From the NCBI GenBank assembly GCA_017643025.1, contig JAEPOG010000004.1:310001-374000 (forward strand): 64,000 bases of DNA. The letters are read 5' to 3'. Made by a program: the position numbers and the translations under genes. The stretch is from Rhizobiaceae bacterium (GTDB taxonomy: Bacteria > Pseudomonadota > Alphaproteobacteria > Rhizobiales > Rhizobiaceae). This document shows, one piece after another, positions 28,468 to 37,734 of this stretch (the first letter of the stretch is position 1; every line of letters begins with the position of its first letter). The notes under the pieces were generated by a model. It did not search any database. It worked only from the letters and a program-made list of their open reading frames with translations, and was not told where the DNA came from.

Positions 28468-29585
28468 TCGCAAGGCTCGCTCTGGCGGCTGTCATTTCTC
28501 TCGCATGCGCGCTGCCGGCATTCGCCGGCGGCGACCTTCTGGCTGGCTCGCGCATCAAGGACATCGCCACACTGCAGAGCGCCCGTGACAACCAGCTCGT
28601 GGGATACGGGCTTGTCATCGGTCTCCAGGGCAGCGGCGACGGTCTTCGCAATTCGCCATTCACCGAGCAATCGATGCGGGCAATGCTTGAAAATCTCGGC
28701 ATTGCCACCGAGGGCGGCCGCGTCCGCTCCAACAACGTCGCCGCTGTGATCGTCACGGCCAACATGCCGCCTTTCGTCCAGTCCGGCGCCCGCATCGACG
28801 TGGCCGTCTCGTCCCTTGGTGACGCCACTTCGCTCGCCGGCGGCATCCTGGTGATGACGCCTCTGCGCGCGGCCGACGGCGAAATTTACGCAGTTGCACA
28901 GGGCCCCGTGATCGTCTCGGGTTTCACGGCTGCGGGGCAGGCAGAGCAGATCACGCAAGGAATCCCCACCAGCGGCCGCGTGCCGAACGGTGCGATCGTC
29001 GAGCGTCAGGTCGACGCCGAGTTCAACGACTTCTCGGTCATGACGCTGCAACTGCGGAACCCGGATTTCTCAACGGCTGTGCGCATCACGGACGCAATCA
29101 ACAATTTCGCCCAGCTCCGGTACGGAATGCTGGTGGCCGCCGAGCAGGACTCCCGCACCGTTCGCATCAGCAAGCCGAACGGAGTAACGGCGGCGCGCTT
29201 CTTCGCCGAGCTTGAGAACATCGAGGTCGAGTCGGACTCGCCCGCCCGTGTGGTTGTGGACGAGCGGTCCGGCACCATCGTCATCGGTCAGGACGTGAAG
29301 ATCGCCCGTGTCGCGATCAGCCACGGCGCACTCACGGTGCGGATCACCGAGATGCCGCGCGTCGTGCAGCCCGCACCCTTCTCGCGCGGTGAAACGGCAA
29401 TAGAAGATTTCACCACCATCGAGGTGGAGCGGCCGGATTCCAAGGTCGCCATTCTCGATGGGCCTGACCTGCAGACGCTCGTCGCCGGCCTCAACCGCAT
29501 CGGCGTCAAGCCCGACGGGGTGATCGCAATTCTCCAGGCAATCAAGTCGGCCGGCGCACTTCAGGCCGAGCTGGTCATTCAGTAG
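28464..29585 (+). CDS. flgI: Flagellar P-ring protein FlgI
   Basis: A 373-residue P-ring subunit with a signal peptide ending LPAFAGG. It then has SRIKDIATLQSARDNQLVGYGLVIGLQGSGDG, the hallmark FlgI opening, and SNNVAAVIVTANMPPF. The C-terminus NRIGVKPDGVIAILQAIKSAGALQAELVIQ is highly typical. It overlaps flgA by 4 nt, coupling the ring protein to its chaperone. Confidence 0.96.
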   Translation: MIARLALAAVISLACALPAFAGGDLLAGSRIKDIATLQSARDNQLVGYGLVIGLQGSGDGLRNSPFTEQSMRAMLENLGIATEGGRVRSNNVAAVIVTANMPPFVQSGARIDVAVSSLGDATSLAGGILVMTPLRAADGEIYAVAQGPVIVSGFTAAGQAEQITQGIPTSGRVPNGAIVERQVDAEFNDFSVMTLQLRNPDFSTAVRITDAINNFAQLRYGMLVAAEQDSRTVRISKPNGVTAARFFAELENIEVESDSPARVVVDERSGTIVIGQDVKIARVAISHGALTVRITEMPRVVQPAPFSRGETAIEDFTTIEVERPDSKVAILDGPDLQTLVAGLNRIGVKPDGVIAILQAIKSAGALQAELVIQ

Positions 29586-29595
29586 GGCGCAGGAA

Positions 29596-30117
29596 ATGAG
29601 ATTGCCCGCATCAACCGAAATCGCTGGCCACTGGCCCCGCCTCGCAGCCCTGTCCGTGGTTGCCGCTGTAATGATGGGCCTCCCCGCGGCGTCGCAGACG
29701 CTGGCGCCCGCCACCTCGAGCGCCGAGGAGGTGGAACGCTTCTGCGGCAACATCGTCGATGCCGCACGCGATCGCCGCTACGCACTGCAGACCGCCGAAC
29801 TCGAAACCCTTCGCGGCGAGGTCGACGAGCGCATCCGCATGCTCGAGGCAAAGCGCGCCGAATACGAGGACTGGCTGTCGCGCCGCGATCGCTTCATGAA
29901 GCAGGCACAGGCCACGGTGGTCGAAATCTACGCCAAGATGCGTCCCGACGCGGCGGCCGGCCAGCTTGGCCAGCTCCGCGCCGAGACGGCGGCGGCTATC
30001 CTGATGAGCCTCGACCCTCGTCAGGCAAGCGTCATCCTGAATGAAATGGAAATGAAGACCGCAGCCGCTTTGACCGGGATCATGGTCAGCGCCGCGCGAG
30101 AGAAGGATCCAACCTGA
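29596..30117 (+). CDS. motE: Motility protein MotE (MotC chaperone)
   Basis: 173 residues with an N-terminal signal sequence or anchor, then a coiled coil at about residues 70-120 (ETLRGEVDERIRMLEAKRAEYEDWLSRRDRFMKQAQ). A C-terminal MgtE-N-like domain follows (AAAILMSLDPRQASVILNEMEMKTAAALTGIM). In Sinorhizobium MotE is a periplasmic chaperone that stabilises MotC. It sits between flgI and flgH, the normal rhizobial place, and overlaps flgH by 1 nt. Confidence 0.85.
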   Translation: MRLPASTEIAGHWPRLAALSVVAAVMMGLPAASQTLAPATSSAEEVERFCGNIVDAARDRRYALQTAELETLRGEVDERIRMLEAKRAEYEDWLSRRDRFMKQAQATVVEIYAKMRPDAAAGQLGQLRAETAAAILMSLDPRQASVILNEMEMKTAAALTGIMVSAAREKDPT

Positions 30118-30803
30118 TGCGCTGTCTCGCCCTTTTCACGGCAGCACTCGCCATTTCCGGGTGCACGGCGATGGATGAGATCGGCGTCCCGCCGACGCTC
30201 TCCCCGGTTGCTGTCGGAGTCGGGCCGAGCGTATTGGCCGCAAGCCACTACCCCAACCAGCCGGCCGCGCCAGTCAAGCGCTTCTCGCTGTGGAACGACC
30301 GGCAGAGCCGACTGTTCACTGACCCGCGCGCCCTCTCGGTTGGCGACATCCTGACAGTGTCCATCAAGATCAACGACCGCGCCCAGTTCAAGAACGAATC
30401 CGATCGCGAACGCAGCGTGTCGCGCTCGCTTGGCCTGAGCGGTGGACTTCCCTCCGGAACCTTCTCTGCCGACGGAGGCATCACGTCCGGCACATCGACA
30501 ACGGGAGCCGGTGCGACAACGCGGTCCGAAAGCCTCGAACTGTCGGTTGCCGCCGTCGTCACCGATGTCTTGCCGAACGGCAATCTCGTCATCACCGGTT
30601 CGCAGGAAGTGCGCGTGAACGCGGAGCTGAGAATCCTGACGATCGCCGGCATTGTGCGGCCGTCCGACATCGGGGCGGAAAACACGATCAAATACGAGCG
30701 GATCGCCGAGGCCAGGATATCCTATGGCGGACGCGGCCGGCTGACCGAGGTGCAGCAGCCACCCTACGGCCAGCAGGTGCTCGACACCGTCCTGCCGTTC
30801 TGA
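30117..30803 (+). CDS. flgH: Flagellar L-ring lipoprotein FlgH
   Basis: A 228-residue outer-membrane L-ring subunit. The lipobox ISGC places the lipidated Cys at residue 16. Conserved regions are SLWNDRQSRLFTDPRALSVGDILTVSIKINDRAQFKNES and NGNLVITGSQEVRVNAE with LTIAGIVRPSDI. The C-terminus ends QQVLDTVLPF as in the family. Confidence 0.95.
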   Translation: MRCLALFTAALAISGCTAMDEIGVPPTLSPVAVGVGPSVLAASHYPNQPAAPVKRFSLWNDRQSRLFTDPRALSVGDILTVSIKINDRAQFKNESDRERSVSRSLGLSGGLPSGTFSADGGITSGTSTTGAGATTRSESLELSVAAVVTDVLPNGNLVITGSQEVRVNAELRILTIAGIVRPSDIGAENTIKYERIAEARISYGGRGRLTEVQQPPYGQQVLDTVLPF

Positions 30804-30819
30804 CAGGGGCACGGATTCC

Positions 30820-31317
30820 ATGGCAGCGGCCACCGCGAAGGAAACCGTCAAGAAAGGACCGTCGCTGATCGTTCAGCTTTTGCTGATGGTCATTCTGACG
30901 GGTGCCGCCGTCGGCACCGGGTGGCTGACCGGCTCATCCATGAACGGCAAGGTGCCGGTGGAGGGATCAGGCAAGCAGGTCAACGCCGACAAGACATATG
31001 AGGACGAACCGGGATCGGACGGCAGCGCGGAGGCTCTCAACATCTTCCGCCTTGAGACGATCACAACCAATCTCGCCGACCCGACCGACATCTGGGCGCG
31101 AATGGAACTCGCCCTCGTGTTCGAGGACTTGCCGGATCCGGCCCTCGCCGAGCAGATCCATCAGGACTTCCTTGCTTACCTACGCACGGTCAAGGCCCGC
31201 CAGATTCAGGGCGCCAGCGGCTTCCAGCATTTCAAGACGGACCTTGAGGAACGCGCTCGGGTGCGCAGCGACGGTCGGGTGAAACAGGTTCTGGTCAGGA
31301 CCCTGCTTTTCGAATGA
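30820..31317 (+). CDS. fliL: Flagellar basal-body-associated protein FliL
   Basis: A 165-residue single-pass inner-membrane protein: transmembrane helix at about 12-36 (SLIVQLLLMVILTGAAVGTGWL), then a periplasmic FliL domain ending VRSDGRVKQVLVRTLLFE. FliL sits beside the stator and affects motor torque. It overlaps fliP by 4 nt. A second, FliL-like protein is at 51542. Confidence 0.88.
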   Translation: MAAATAKETVKKGPSLIVQLLLMVILTGAAVGTGWLTGSSMNGKVPVEGSGKQVNADKTYEDEPGSDGSAEALNIFRLETITTNLADPTDIWARMELALVFEDLPDPALAEQIHQDFLAYLRTVKARQIQGASGFQHFKTDLEERARVRSDGRVKQVLVRTLLFE

Positions 31318-32048
31318 AACGGCTTGGTTTAGCCCTCGCGATACTCGTCACGCTGACCGGTGGAGCACAAGCGCAGCAGCTCGACCTTGGCCAGTTGGCG
31401 CAGGCCGACGGCTCGACCATCGGCACCATCATCCAGATATTCGGGCTGGTTACCGTGCTGTCGGTGGCGCCGGGCATCCTGATCATGGTGACCAGCTTCA
31501 CGCGCTTCGTTATCGCCTTTTCGATCCTGCGCGCCGGCATCGGCTTGCCGACGACACCAGCCAACCTGATCCTCATCAGCCTCGCCCTGTTCATGACCTT
31601 CTATGTCATGGCGCCTGCCTTCGATCAGGCGTGGACCAACGGCGTCCAGCCGCTGATGAATGAGGAAATCGAGGAGGAGGAAGCGCTGCAGCGCATCTCC
31701 GGACCGTTCCGCGACTTCATGGCGGCCAACGTTCGCGAGAAGGACTACGCTTTGTTCGTCGACCTGGCACGCGAGCGCAATACCGTCGCGGTCGATGACA
31801 CGGAGGTCGATCTGCGCGTCCTTGTACCCGCCTTCATGGTCTCGGAGATACGTCGCGGCTTCGAAATCGGCTTCCTGATCGTGCTACCGTTTCTGGTGAT
31901 CGATCTCATCGTTGCAACCATCACCATGTCCATGGGCATGATGATGCTGCCACCCACTGTCGTGTCGTTGCCGTTCAAGATACTTTTCTTTGTTCTAATA
32001 GACGGCTGGAACCTGCTTGTCGGAAGTCTGGTCCGTTCTTTCGTCTGA
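31314..32048 (+). CDS. fliP: Flagellar export gate protein FliP
   Basis: A 244-residue export-gate subunit with a signal peptide (to about residue 19, GAQAQQ) and four membrane helices. Family signatures seen are LVTVLSVAPGILIMVTSFTRFVIAFSILR and LIVLPFLVIDLIVATITMSMGMMMLPPTVVSLPFKILFF. FliP, FliQ (46876) and FliR (49359) together form the pore. The flagellin gene lies downstream after 207 bp. Confidence 0.96.
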   Translation: MKRLGLALAILVTLTGGAQAQQLDLGQLAQADGSTIGTIIQIFGLVTVLSVAPGILIMVTSFTRFVIAFSILRAGIGLPTTPANLILISLALFMTFYVMAPAFDQAWTNGVQPLMNEEIEEEEALQRISGPFRDFMAANVREKDYALFVDLARERNTVAVDDTEVDLRVLVPAFMVSEIRRGFEIGFLIVLPFLVIDLIVATITMSMGMMMLPPTVVSLPFKILFFVLIDGWNLLVGSLVRSFV

Positions 32049-32059
32049 CTCTACGTTTC

Positions 32060-32072
32060 TGACGTAACGTCA
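32060..32072. promoter_or_regulatory. Palindrome in the flagellin promoter region
   Basis: TGACGT-A-ACGTCA, a perfect 6+1+6 inverted repeat 184 bp upstream of the flagellin start and 12 bp after the fliP stop. It could be an activator site for the flagellin promoter. No consensus is known to me. Confidence 0.35.
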
Positions 32073-32134
32073 AGAAATACCCGCCTGTTTCCTTGCCAAG
32101 AGACCTGCCGAATTATCACTTTGGTAGGATTTGG

Positions 32135-32182
32135 CCGCCATATTGGGGCAAAGCATGGCGGGTGACCTCCAACGCGAGGTCA
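32135..32182 (+). promoter_or_regulatory. Predicted hairpins in the flagellin leader
   Basis: Two inverted repeats lie in the 207-bp gap before the flagellin gene: CCGCCAT (32135-32141) with ATGGCGG (32155-32161), and TGACCTC (32163-32169) with GAGGTCA (32176-32182). If transcribed, they would fold in the 5' leader about 75-120 nt before the ATG. This is the kind of RNA on which FlbT acts in Caulobacter. The start itself has AAGGGGCAGG upstream. Confidence 0.4.
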
Positions 32183-32255
32183 GGGCATGATGCCGCTCCG
32201 CCAAACCGGCCAGCCCGGTATGTCCCAAGAATACCTCCTATAAGGGGCAGGTCCC

Positions 32256-33950
32256 ATGTCCAGTATCATGACGAACTCCGCCGCTATGACGGCGCTGCAG
32301 ACCCTGAAGACGACCAACAAGATGTTGGATACCACTCAGGGCCGCATTTCGACGGGCTACCGCGTCGCGGAAGCTTCCGACAACGCCGCCTACTGGTCGA
32401 TCGCTACCACGATGCGTTCGGACAACAAGGCGCTCTCCACCGTTCAGGACTCGCTCGGCCTCGGCGCCGCGATGGTCGACGTTGCGTACACCGCGATGGA
32501 CTCGGCGAAAGATTATCTCGACGAAATCAAGACGAAGCTGGTTGCCGCGACGGCTCCGGGCGTCGACAAGTCGAAGATCCAGGCTGAAATCACCGAGCTC
32601 CAGAGCCAGCTGACCAGCCTTGCCTCGTCGGCTTCGTTCTCCGGCTCCAACTGGCTGTCGGTTGATTCGTCCGCCTCGGGCTACTCGTCCACGCAGTCCA
32701 TCGTTTCGTCCTTCACCCGCAACGCCAACAACACGATTACCCTGGGCAAGATCGACGTCGATCTCACCCAGTTCGCGCTGTTCGACTCTGGCACCGGCGC
32801 AGGTCTGCTCGAGCGTGCAACCGGCAATTCGAGCACCGGCACGATCGCTCAAACCGGCACCTCAGGTGTCACGACCGTCGCTGGTAATTCCAGCCCGGCC
32901 ACCGTAGGCACCCTCGACACCGGCGACCTGAGCTTCGCTACGGACGCGGACAACGGCGATACGCTCGACTTCACGCTGAATATCGGCGGAACATCGGTCG
33001 CCCTGACCGGTATCGACCTTGATGGCGTCACCACCACTGCGCAGCTCGCAACTGCCATCACGACCGCCCTCACCGGTACCGCACTTGAAGGTCTCGTGAC
33101 GGTCGCCGACAACGCAGGCAATAACGGCCTGCTGTTCACGACCACGGACAGCGGCTCTGACGCCACTATCGCCATCTCGGGCTGGACCTACAACGACGAC
33201 GGCGACACCAACGGTGCTGCGGTCTACGACCTTAACAATGTCACCTACACTGCCGGTGCCGACAGCGGCGGCGCGGCAACGGGCGGCACGGCAACCATGA
33301 CGGGCGCCTTCACGGCCCTGACCCTGGACGCCGACGATGCGATCACCTTCAACGTCAACATTGACGGCACCGACTACGCCATCAAGGTTGATGCGGCGAC
33401 CGCACTCACCTCGGCCCACGGCAGCGCCACCATCTCCGACACCTCGGAAATGGTTCAGGTCCTGACCAAGGCCTTCGAAAACGCCAACCTGACAGTCGGT
33501 GGCGGTGCCAATGACGTGAACATCACGCTCAATGCCGACAACCAGATCGTGTTCTCGAGCAACACGACCGGCGACAGCTCGAACGTCACGTTCAGCGCCG
33601 TTCGCGCCAACTCGGGTAGCGCGGACTTCAACATCGCCGATGTCAACATCACCGGCGCCACGGCATCCCAGATGGAAGGCTACATCAACGGCGTCAATGC
33701 GATGATCGAGAGCGTCACCGGCGCTGCTTCGAGCCTCGGCGCCATCAAGAGCCGTATCGACATGCAGAACTCCTTCGTGTCGAACCTGATGGACGCGGTT
33801 GATCGTGGCGTGAGCCAGCTGGTCGATGCCGACATGGAAGAAGAGTCGACCAAGCTGCAGGCCCTGCAGGTCCAGCAGCAGCTCGGCATCCAGGCGCTGT
33901 CGATCGCCAACTCGAACTCGCAGATGATCCTGTCGCTCTTCCGCGGCTAA
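32256..33950 (+). CDS. fliC: Flagellin with large central domain
   Basis: A 564-residue filament protein. The conserved N-terminal D0/D1 region (about 1-150) includes LDTTQGRISTGYRVAEASDNAAYWSIA, and the C-terminal region (about 470-564) ends SNSQMILSLFRG. The centre (about 200-465) is long, acidic and Thr/Gly-rich, with two copies of a flagellin-IN-like unit (DTLDFTLNIGGTSVAL... and DAITFNVNIDGTDYAIKV...). Typical rhizobial flagellins are about 300-400 residues, so this one has an enlarged surface domain. It is the only flagellin in the window and is followed by a strong terminator. It probably depends on FlaF and FlbT (45694, 46038). Confidence 0.95.
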   Translation: MSSIMTNSAAMTALQTLKTTNKMLDTTQGRISTGYRVAEASDNAAYWSIATTMRSDNKALSTVQDSLGLGAAMVDVAYTAMDSAKDYLDEIKTKLVAATAPGVDKSKIQAEITELQSQLTSLASSASFSGSNWLSVDSSASGYSSTQSIVSSFTRNANNTITLGKIDVDLTQFALFDSGTGAGLLERATGNSSTGTIAQTGTSGVTTVAGNSSPATVGTLDTGDLSFATDADNGDTLDFTLNIGGTSVALTGIDLDGVTTTAQLATAITTALTGTALEGLVTVADNAGNNGLLFTTTDSGSDATIAISGWTYNDDGDTNGAAVYDLNNVTYTAGADSGGAATGGTATMTGAFTALTLDADDAITFNVNIDGTDYAIKVDAATALTSAHGSATISDTSEMVQVLTKAFENANLTVGGGANDVNITLNADNQIVFSSNTTGDSSNVTFSAVRANSGSADFNIADVNITGATASQMEGYINGVNAMIESVTGAASSLGAIKSRIDMQNSFVSNLMDAVDRGVSQLVDADMEEESTKLQALQVQQQLGIQALSIANSNSQMILSLFRG

Positions 33951-33980
33951 CAGCTACAGTTCGAACAGCACAACTTCTGA

Positions 33981-34010
33981 GAGGGCCGCCCGGCGACGGG
34001 CGGCCCTCTT
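33981..34010 (+). terminator. Intrinsic terminator of the flagellin gene
   Basis: Perfect 13-bp stem (AGAGGGCCGCCCG / CGGGCGGCCCTCT) with a GCGA tetraloop, followed by TACATTTT. It begins 31 bp after the flagellin stop. Confidence 0.85.
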
Positions 34011-34073
34011 ACATTTTCGCACAAGCTTCGACGGGTAGGCTGCCGCAACGATCATGATCGGAGCGGCCAGTCT

Positions 34074-35723
34074 GTGCCTGAGCAAATCCAGCGAATCATC
34101 GACAATCTGCGCGGATTCGGACCGCAGCGCCTTGCCATCATGGCTGGTGTCACGGCGCTGGTCGTCACCATCATCACCATCGGCTCAATCTATCTGAACC
34201 GCCCTGCCTTCGAAACGCTCTATGTCGGCCTGGAACGCTCGGACGTAAACCAGATCGGCCTGGTGCTCGGCGAGGCAGGCATTGCGTTCGACGTCGCTTC
34301 CGACGGCACAACCTTGCTTGTCACCGCCGGCAAGACCGCGCAGGCGCGCATGCTGCTTGCCGAGAAGGGCCTGCCGACCAGCACCAATGCGGGCTACGAG
34401 CTCTTCGACAATGTCGGCTCGCTCGGCCTTACGACCTTCATGCAGCAGATCACCCGCATCCGCGCACTGGAAGGCGAAATTGCCCGCACCATCCAGTCGA
34501 TTTCAGGCGTTCGCGCCGCGCGGGTGCATATCGTCTTGCCCGAACGCGGCAGCTTCCGGCGCGAGGAACAAAAGCCGACGGCATCTGTCGTTATTCGCGC
34601 ATCCAGCATGGACGGCCAGCGCAGCGCATCCGCGATCAGGCACATGGTCGCAGCCGCCGTGCCCGGGCTTAACGCCGACAACGTCACGGTGCTCGACTCG
34701 ACCGGCACCTTGCTTGCTTCCGGCGAAGACCCCAGCAACAGCTCGTTGACCCGCTCCATGACCGTCGAGATGGAAGTGGCCAGCGGCATCGAGGACAATA
34801 TCCGCCGCGCGCTTGCGCCCTACCTTGGCCATGACAATTTCCGGGCCAGCGTGCGCGCCACCGTCAATACCGATACGCGTCAGGTCGAGGAAACGATCTT
34901 CGATCCCGATTCTCGTGTGGAGCGTTCCGTTCAGGTCGTTCGCTCGGAAGATTCCGCCAGCCAGCGTTCATCCTCAAGCCCGACGACAGTCGAGCAGAAC
35001 CTGCCTGCGCCCCAGGTTGAGGCGGGCTCGGCGCCTGAGTCGTCCGAACAGAGCGAACGGCGCGAGGAAACGACCAACTACGAGCTCAATTCCAAGCGTA
35101 TCGCGACGGTCTCGAACGGTTACACGCTGTCGAAACTGTCCATCGCCGTCGTGGTCAACAAGGCTCGCCTGATGGAGATCCTCGGCGAGAACGCGACGGA
35201 CGCGCAAATCGAGGCGCGAGTCGCTGAAATCAGGCAGCTGGTGGTTTCCGCAACCGGGTTCGAAGAATCGCGCGGTGACGCCGTCAACGTCTCGTCGGTG
35301 GAATTCATGACCGATGAGACGGACCTTGAGCCTGCCGGTGGCGGCATGCTGGAAACGATCCTCCGCCAGAGCGGAACGATGATCAATGCAGCGGCCTTCG
35401 TCCTGGTCGTGTTCCTCGTGGTGTGGTTCGGGTTGCGGCCGATGACGACGATGCTTGCCGCACCAGCAGGCGGTGGTCAGAGCTTCGACGAGGTGCAGCG
35501 CAGCCTCCCCAATAACGCCGGACAAGCGGCCATCGCAGACGGCACCGGTGGCGGCGGAGCTGCAACGAATGGCGCATCGGGCGGCTATGTCGAAGAGGGC
35601 TCCGATGACATTCGCAGGCGCATCAAGCCGGCGCCCCAGGAAAGGCTGGCGCGCATGGTCGACCTGAGCGAAGAGCGCACCGCACAAATCCTGCGCAAAT
35701 GGGCAACACAGGAAGCTAGCTGA
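34074..35723 (+). CDS. fliF: Flagellar MS-ring protein FliF
   Basis: A 549-residue MS-ring subunit with two membrane helices, about residues 21-43 (LAIMAGVTALVVTIITIGSIYL) and about 435-455. The ring-building motif region has AEKGLPTSTNAGYELFDNVGSLGLTTFMQQITRIRALEGEIARTI and VRAARVHIVLPERGSFRREEQKPTASVVI. The FliG-binding C-terminus ends DLSEERTAQILRKWATQEAS. The start is GTG at 34074 with GGAG upstream. Its stop shares one base with the next gene. Confidence 0.95.
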   Translation: MPEQIQRIIDNLRGFGPQRLAIMAGVTALVVTIITIGSIYLNRPAFETLYVGLERSDVNQIGLVLGEAGIAFDVASDGTTLLVTAGKTAQARMLLAEKGLPTSTNAGYELFDNVGSLGLTTFMQQITRIRALEGEIARTIQSISGVRAARVHIVLPERGSFRREEQKPTASVVIRASSMDGQRSASAIRHMVAAAVPGLNADNVTVLDSTGTLLASGEDPSNSSLTRSMTVEMEVASGIEDNIRRALAPYLGHDNFRASVRATVNTDTRQVEETIFDPDSRVERSVQVVRSEDSASQRSSSSPTTVEQNLPAPQVEAGSAPESSEQSERREETTNYELNSKRIATVSNGYTLSKLSIAVVVNKARLMEILGENATDAQIEARVAEIRQLVVSATGFEESRGDAVNVSSVEFMTDETDLEPAGGGMLETILRQSGTMINAAAFVLVVFLVVWFGLRPMTTMLAAPAGGGQSFDEVQRSLPNNAGQAAIADGTGGGGAATNGASGGYVEEGSDDIRRRIKPAPQERLARMVDLSEERTAQILRKWATQEAS

Positions 35724-36349
35724 TGCCGGCACTTGCTCTTGCCGACGCGCTGAAGGACTTCGGCAGTCCGTTACGACCCGCCGCACCCGGGGCGGCCTCG
35801 GCCGCAACGCCCCCGCTTCATATGCCGCCACCGGTTTCGCTGGTCGGCGAAGATGCGATCGAGGCAGCCGTAGCCAAAGCAACGGCTGAACTCACCGCGA
35901 AACTTCAGGAAGAACACGCCGCTGCAATCGAGGCACTCAACGAAGCGCACCGCAAGGAACTCGCCAGTGTCCATTCGGAGTTCGGCGAGCGCATTGGGCC
36001 CGAACTGGTCGCGCGGATCGACGAGATGCAGGAACGCCTGGTTGCGCTGACGTCAAGCGTGGCGGCCCGCATTCTTGGCATCGCTTTGACCGAGGACGTT
36101 CAGGCGAAAGCGCTGGAAAGCCTGGCATCGGCGATCCGCGAGGCGGTGCGCGACCGCGACGCCGTGCGCATCGGCATCCGTGCACCACTGTCCCTTTACG
36201 AGGCGTTGCAACCAGCGCTTGGAAAGCTGGCTGACCGGGTAGAGTTCACAGAAACCACCGGCATCGACATCACCGCAGTGGTTGACGACGCCATTTACGA
36301 AACGCGTCTTTCCGAATGGTCGGCTTCACTGTCGGAGATCATGTCATGA
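35723..36349 (+). CDS. FliH-like flagellar assembly protein (candidate)
   Basis: 208 residues: a proline/alanine-rich N-terminus (about 1-40), a helical/coiled-coil centre (about 45-110, AVAKATAELTAKLQEEHAAAIEALNEAHRKEL) and a C-terminal globular part (VRIGIRAPLSLYEALQPALGKLADRVEF). This architecture resembles FliH, the regulator and stator-stalk of FliI. The position between fliF and motB fits, and no other fliH is present in the island. It overlaps fliF by 1 nt and motB by 4 nt. Assignment rests on position and layout more than on residue identity. Confidence 0.7.
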   Translation: MPALALADALKDFGSPLRPAAPGAASAATPPLHMPPPVSLVGEDAIEAAVAKATAELTAKLQEEHAAAIEALNEAHRKELASVHSEFGERIGPELVARIDEMQERLVALTSSVAARILGIALTEDVQAKALESLASAIREAVRDRDAVRIGIRAPLSLYEALQPALGKLADRVEFTETTGIDITAVVDDAIYETRLSEWSASLSEIMS

Positions 36350-37734
36350 AGGCCGACGCCGAAGGCAAACAGGAAATCATCATCGTTCGCCGGGGAGGCA
36401 TGGACGATGACGAGGGCCACCACGGCGGCGTCTGGAAGATCGCCTTCGCCGACTTCATGACGGCAATGATGTGCTTCTTCCTGGTGATGTGGCTGATCAA
36501 CGCGGCCAATGAACAAACCCGCGCAGCGCTCGCCAGCTACTTCAACCCGGTGAAGTTGATCGACCGCAATACCAACAGGAAAGGCATTGGCGATCTGGAC
36601 AAGGGTCCGGAATCGTCGAGCGTTACCGGCGAGGAAAGCCGCAACCCCGCGGCCGAAAACGCCGTCGGCACGCGTCGCACCTCGCCCGAATCCGCCGAAG
36701 AGGATTCGCCGGAGGATGTCCCCAATGTCGCTCAGCATACCGACGACGAGCTGTTTGCCGATCCCTATGCGGTTTTGTCTGAGATAGCCGGCGATACCGA
36801 AAACCAGCAGAACATTTCCGTGAAGGGAGACGGCGGGGCGCAAGATGCCGGGCCGGCGAACGGCGCCAGTGGCGGCGAATCCTACCGCGACCCCTTTGCG
36901 CCCGACTTCTGGTCGAGCCAGATCGAAGTTCCGAACGTGACCGAACAGACGTCGAAACCGTCGCTTCCCGAGGGACCGATCGCCGCCGACCTGCTGCAGC
37001 CGCCGCCAAAGGACGCGGCGATAGATGACGATCCGTTCGCTCCGGAAATAGACGTGGCCGGCGAGAGCGATCAGTCGCTAGAAGAAGTGATCGCGCAGAT
37101 TACCGATAGCAACACGCCGCCTGGCTCCCCGCCGCAGCATGAAATGGCCGCTCAGGAACCCGCCGACGAAGCAGCCCCCGACTATGCCAGCCAGGTAGCG
37201 GCCCTGCAGGCTGAACTGGCCAACGAGCCCCAGCAGACAACGGAACTCCAGCAAGCCGAACAAACGGAAATGGACAGGCGCGAGGCCCTCGCTGAGGAAA
37301 TCCGCGAGGAGCTGGAAAGGGCGCTCGGCGGGATTGCAAACGAGGGCATTTCGGTTGTCCCCACTGACACCGGCATCCTCATCTCGGTCGCGGACAGCAT
37401 GGAAGACGGCATGTTCGAGATCGGCTCGGCCGTGCCCCGGCGCGACCTGGTTCTGGCGATGCAAGGAATTGGAGGCGCGTTGCGCGAGCGTAACGGCAAG
37501 ATCATCATCAATGGCCATACCGACGGAAGGCCCTTCGCCGGCGACGGTTATGACAATTGGCGGCTATCCACCGCCCGCGCGCACGCGACCTATTTCATGC
37601 TGGTTCGGGGCGGACTCGACGAAGGCCGCGTGACCGGCGTCGCGGGTTACGCCGACCGGCAGCTCAAGATGCCGGACGATCCTTATGCCAGCGTCAACCG
37701 GCGCATCGAAATCCTGCTTGAGACAACTGGATGA
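36346..37734 (+). CDS. motB: Flagellar stator protein MotB
   Basis: A 462-residue stator protein. The single transmembrane segment with the proton-binding Asp36 reads WKIAFADFMTAMMCFFLVMWLINAAN. The C-terminal OmpA-like peptidoglycan-binding domain (about 340-460) contains GKIIINGHTDGRPF and ends VNRRIEILLETTG. The linker (about 60-320) is unusually long and acidic compared with about 308 residues for whole E. coli MotB, though long linkers are common in rhizobia. The ATG at 36346 overlaps the preceding stop; a longer ORF start at 36316 is rejected. Confidence 0.94.
   Translation: MKADAEGKQEIIIVRRGGMDDDEGHHGGVWKIAFADFMTAMMCFFLVMWLINAANEQTRAALASYFNPVKLIDRNTNRKGIGDLDKGPESSSVTGEESRNPAAENAVGTRRTSPESAEEDSPEDVPNVAQHTDDELFADPYAVLSEIAGDTENQQNISVKGDGGAQDAGPANGASGGESYRDPFAPDFWSSQIEVPNVTEQTSKPSLPEGPIAADLLQPPPKDAAIDDDPFAPEIDVAGESDQSLEEVIAQITDSNTPPGSPPQHEMAAQEPADEAAPDYASQVAALQAELANEPQQTTELQQAEQTEMDRREALAEEIREELERALGGIANEGISVVPTDTGILISVADSMEDGMFEIGSAVPRRDLVLAMQGIGGALRERNGKIIINGHTDGRPFAGDGYDNWRLSTARAHATYFMLVRGGLDEGRVTGVAGYADRQLKMPDDPYASVNRRIEILLETTG

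Noticed and set aside
32093..32587. ORF through the flagellin leader
   Set aside because: It overlaps the flagellin N-terminus out of frame and has no domain; the leader is better read as untranslated.
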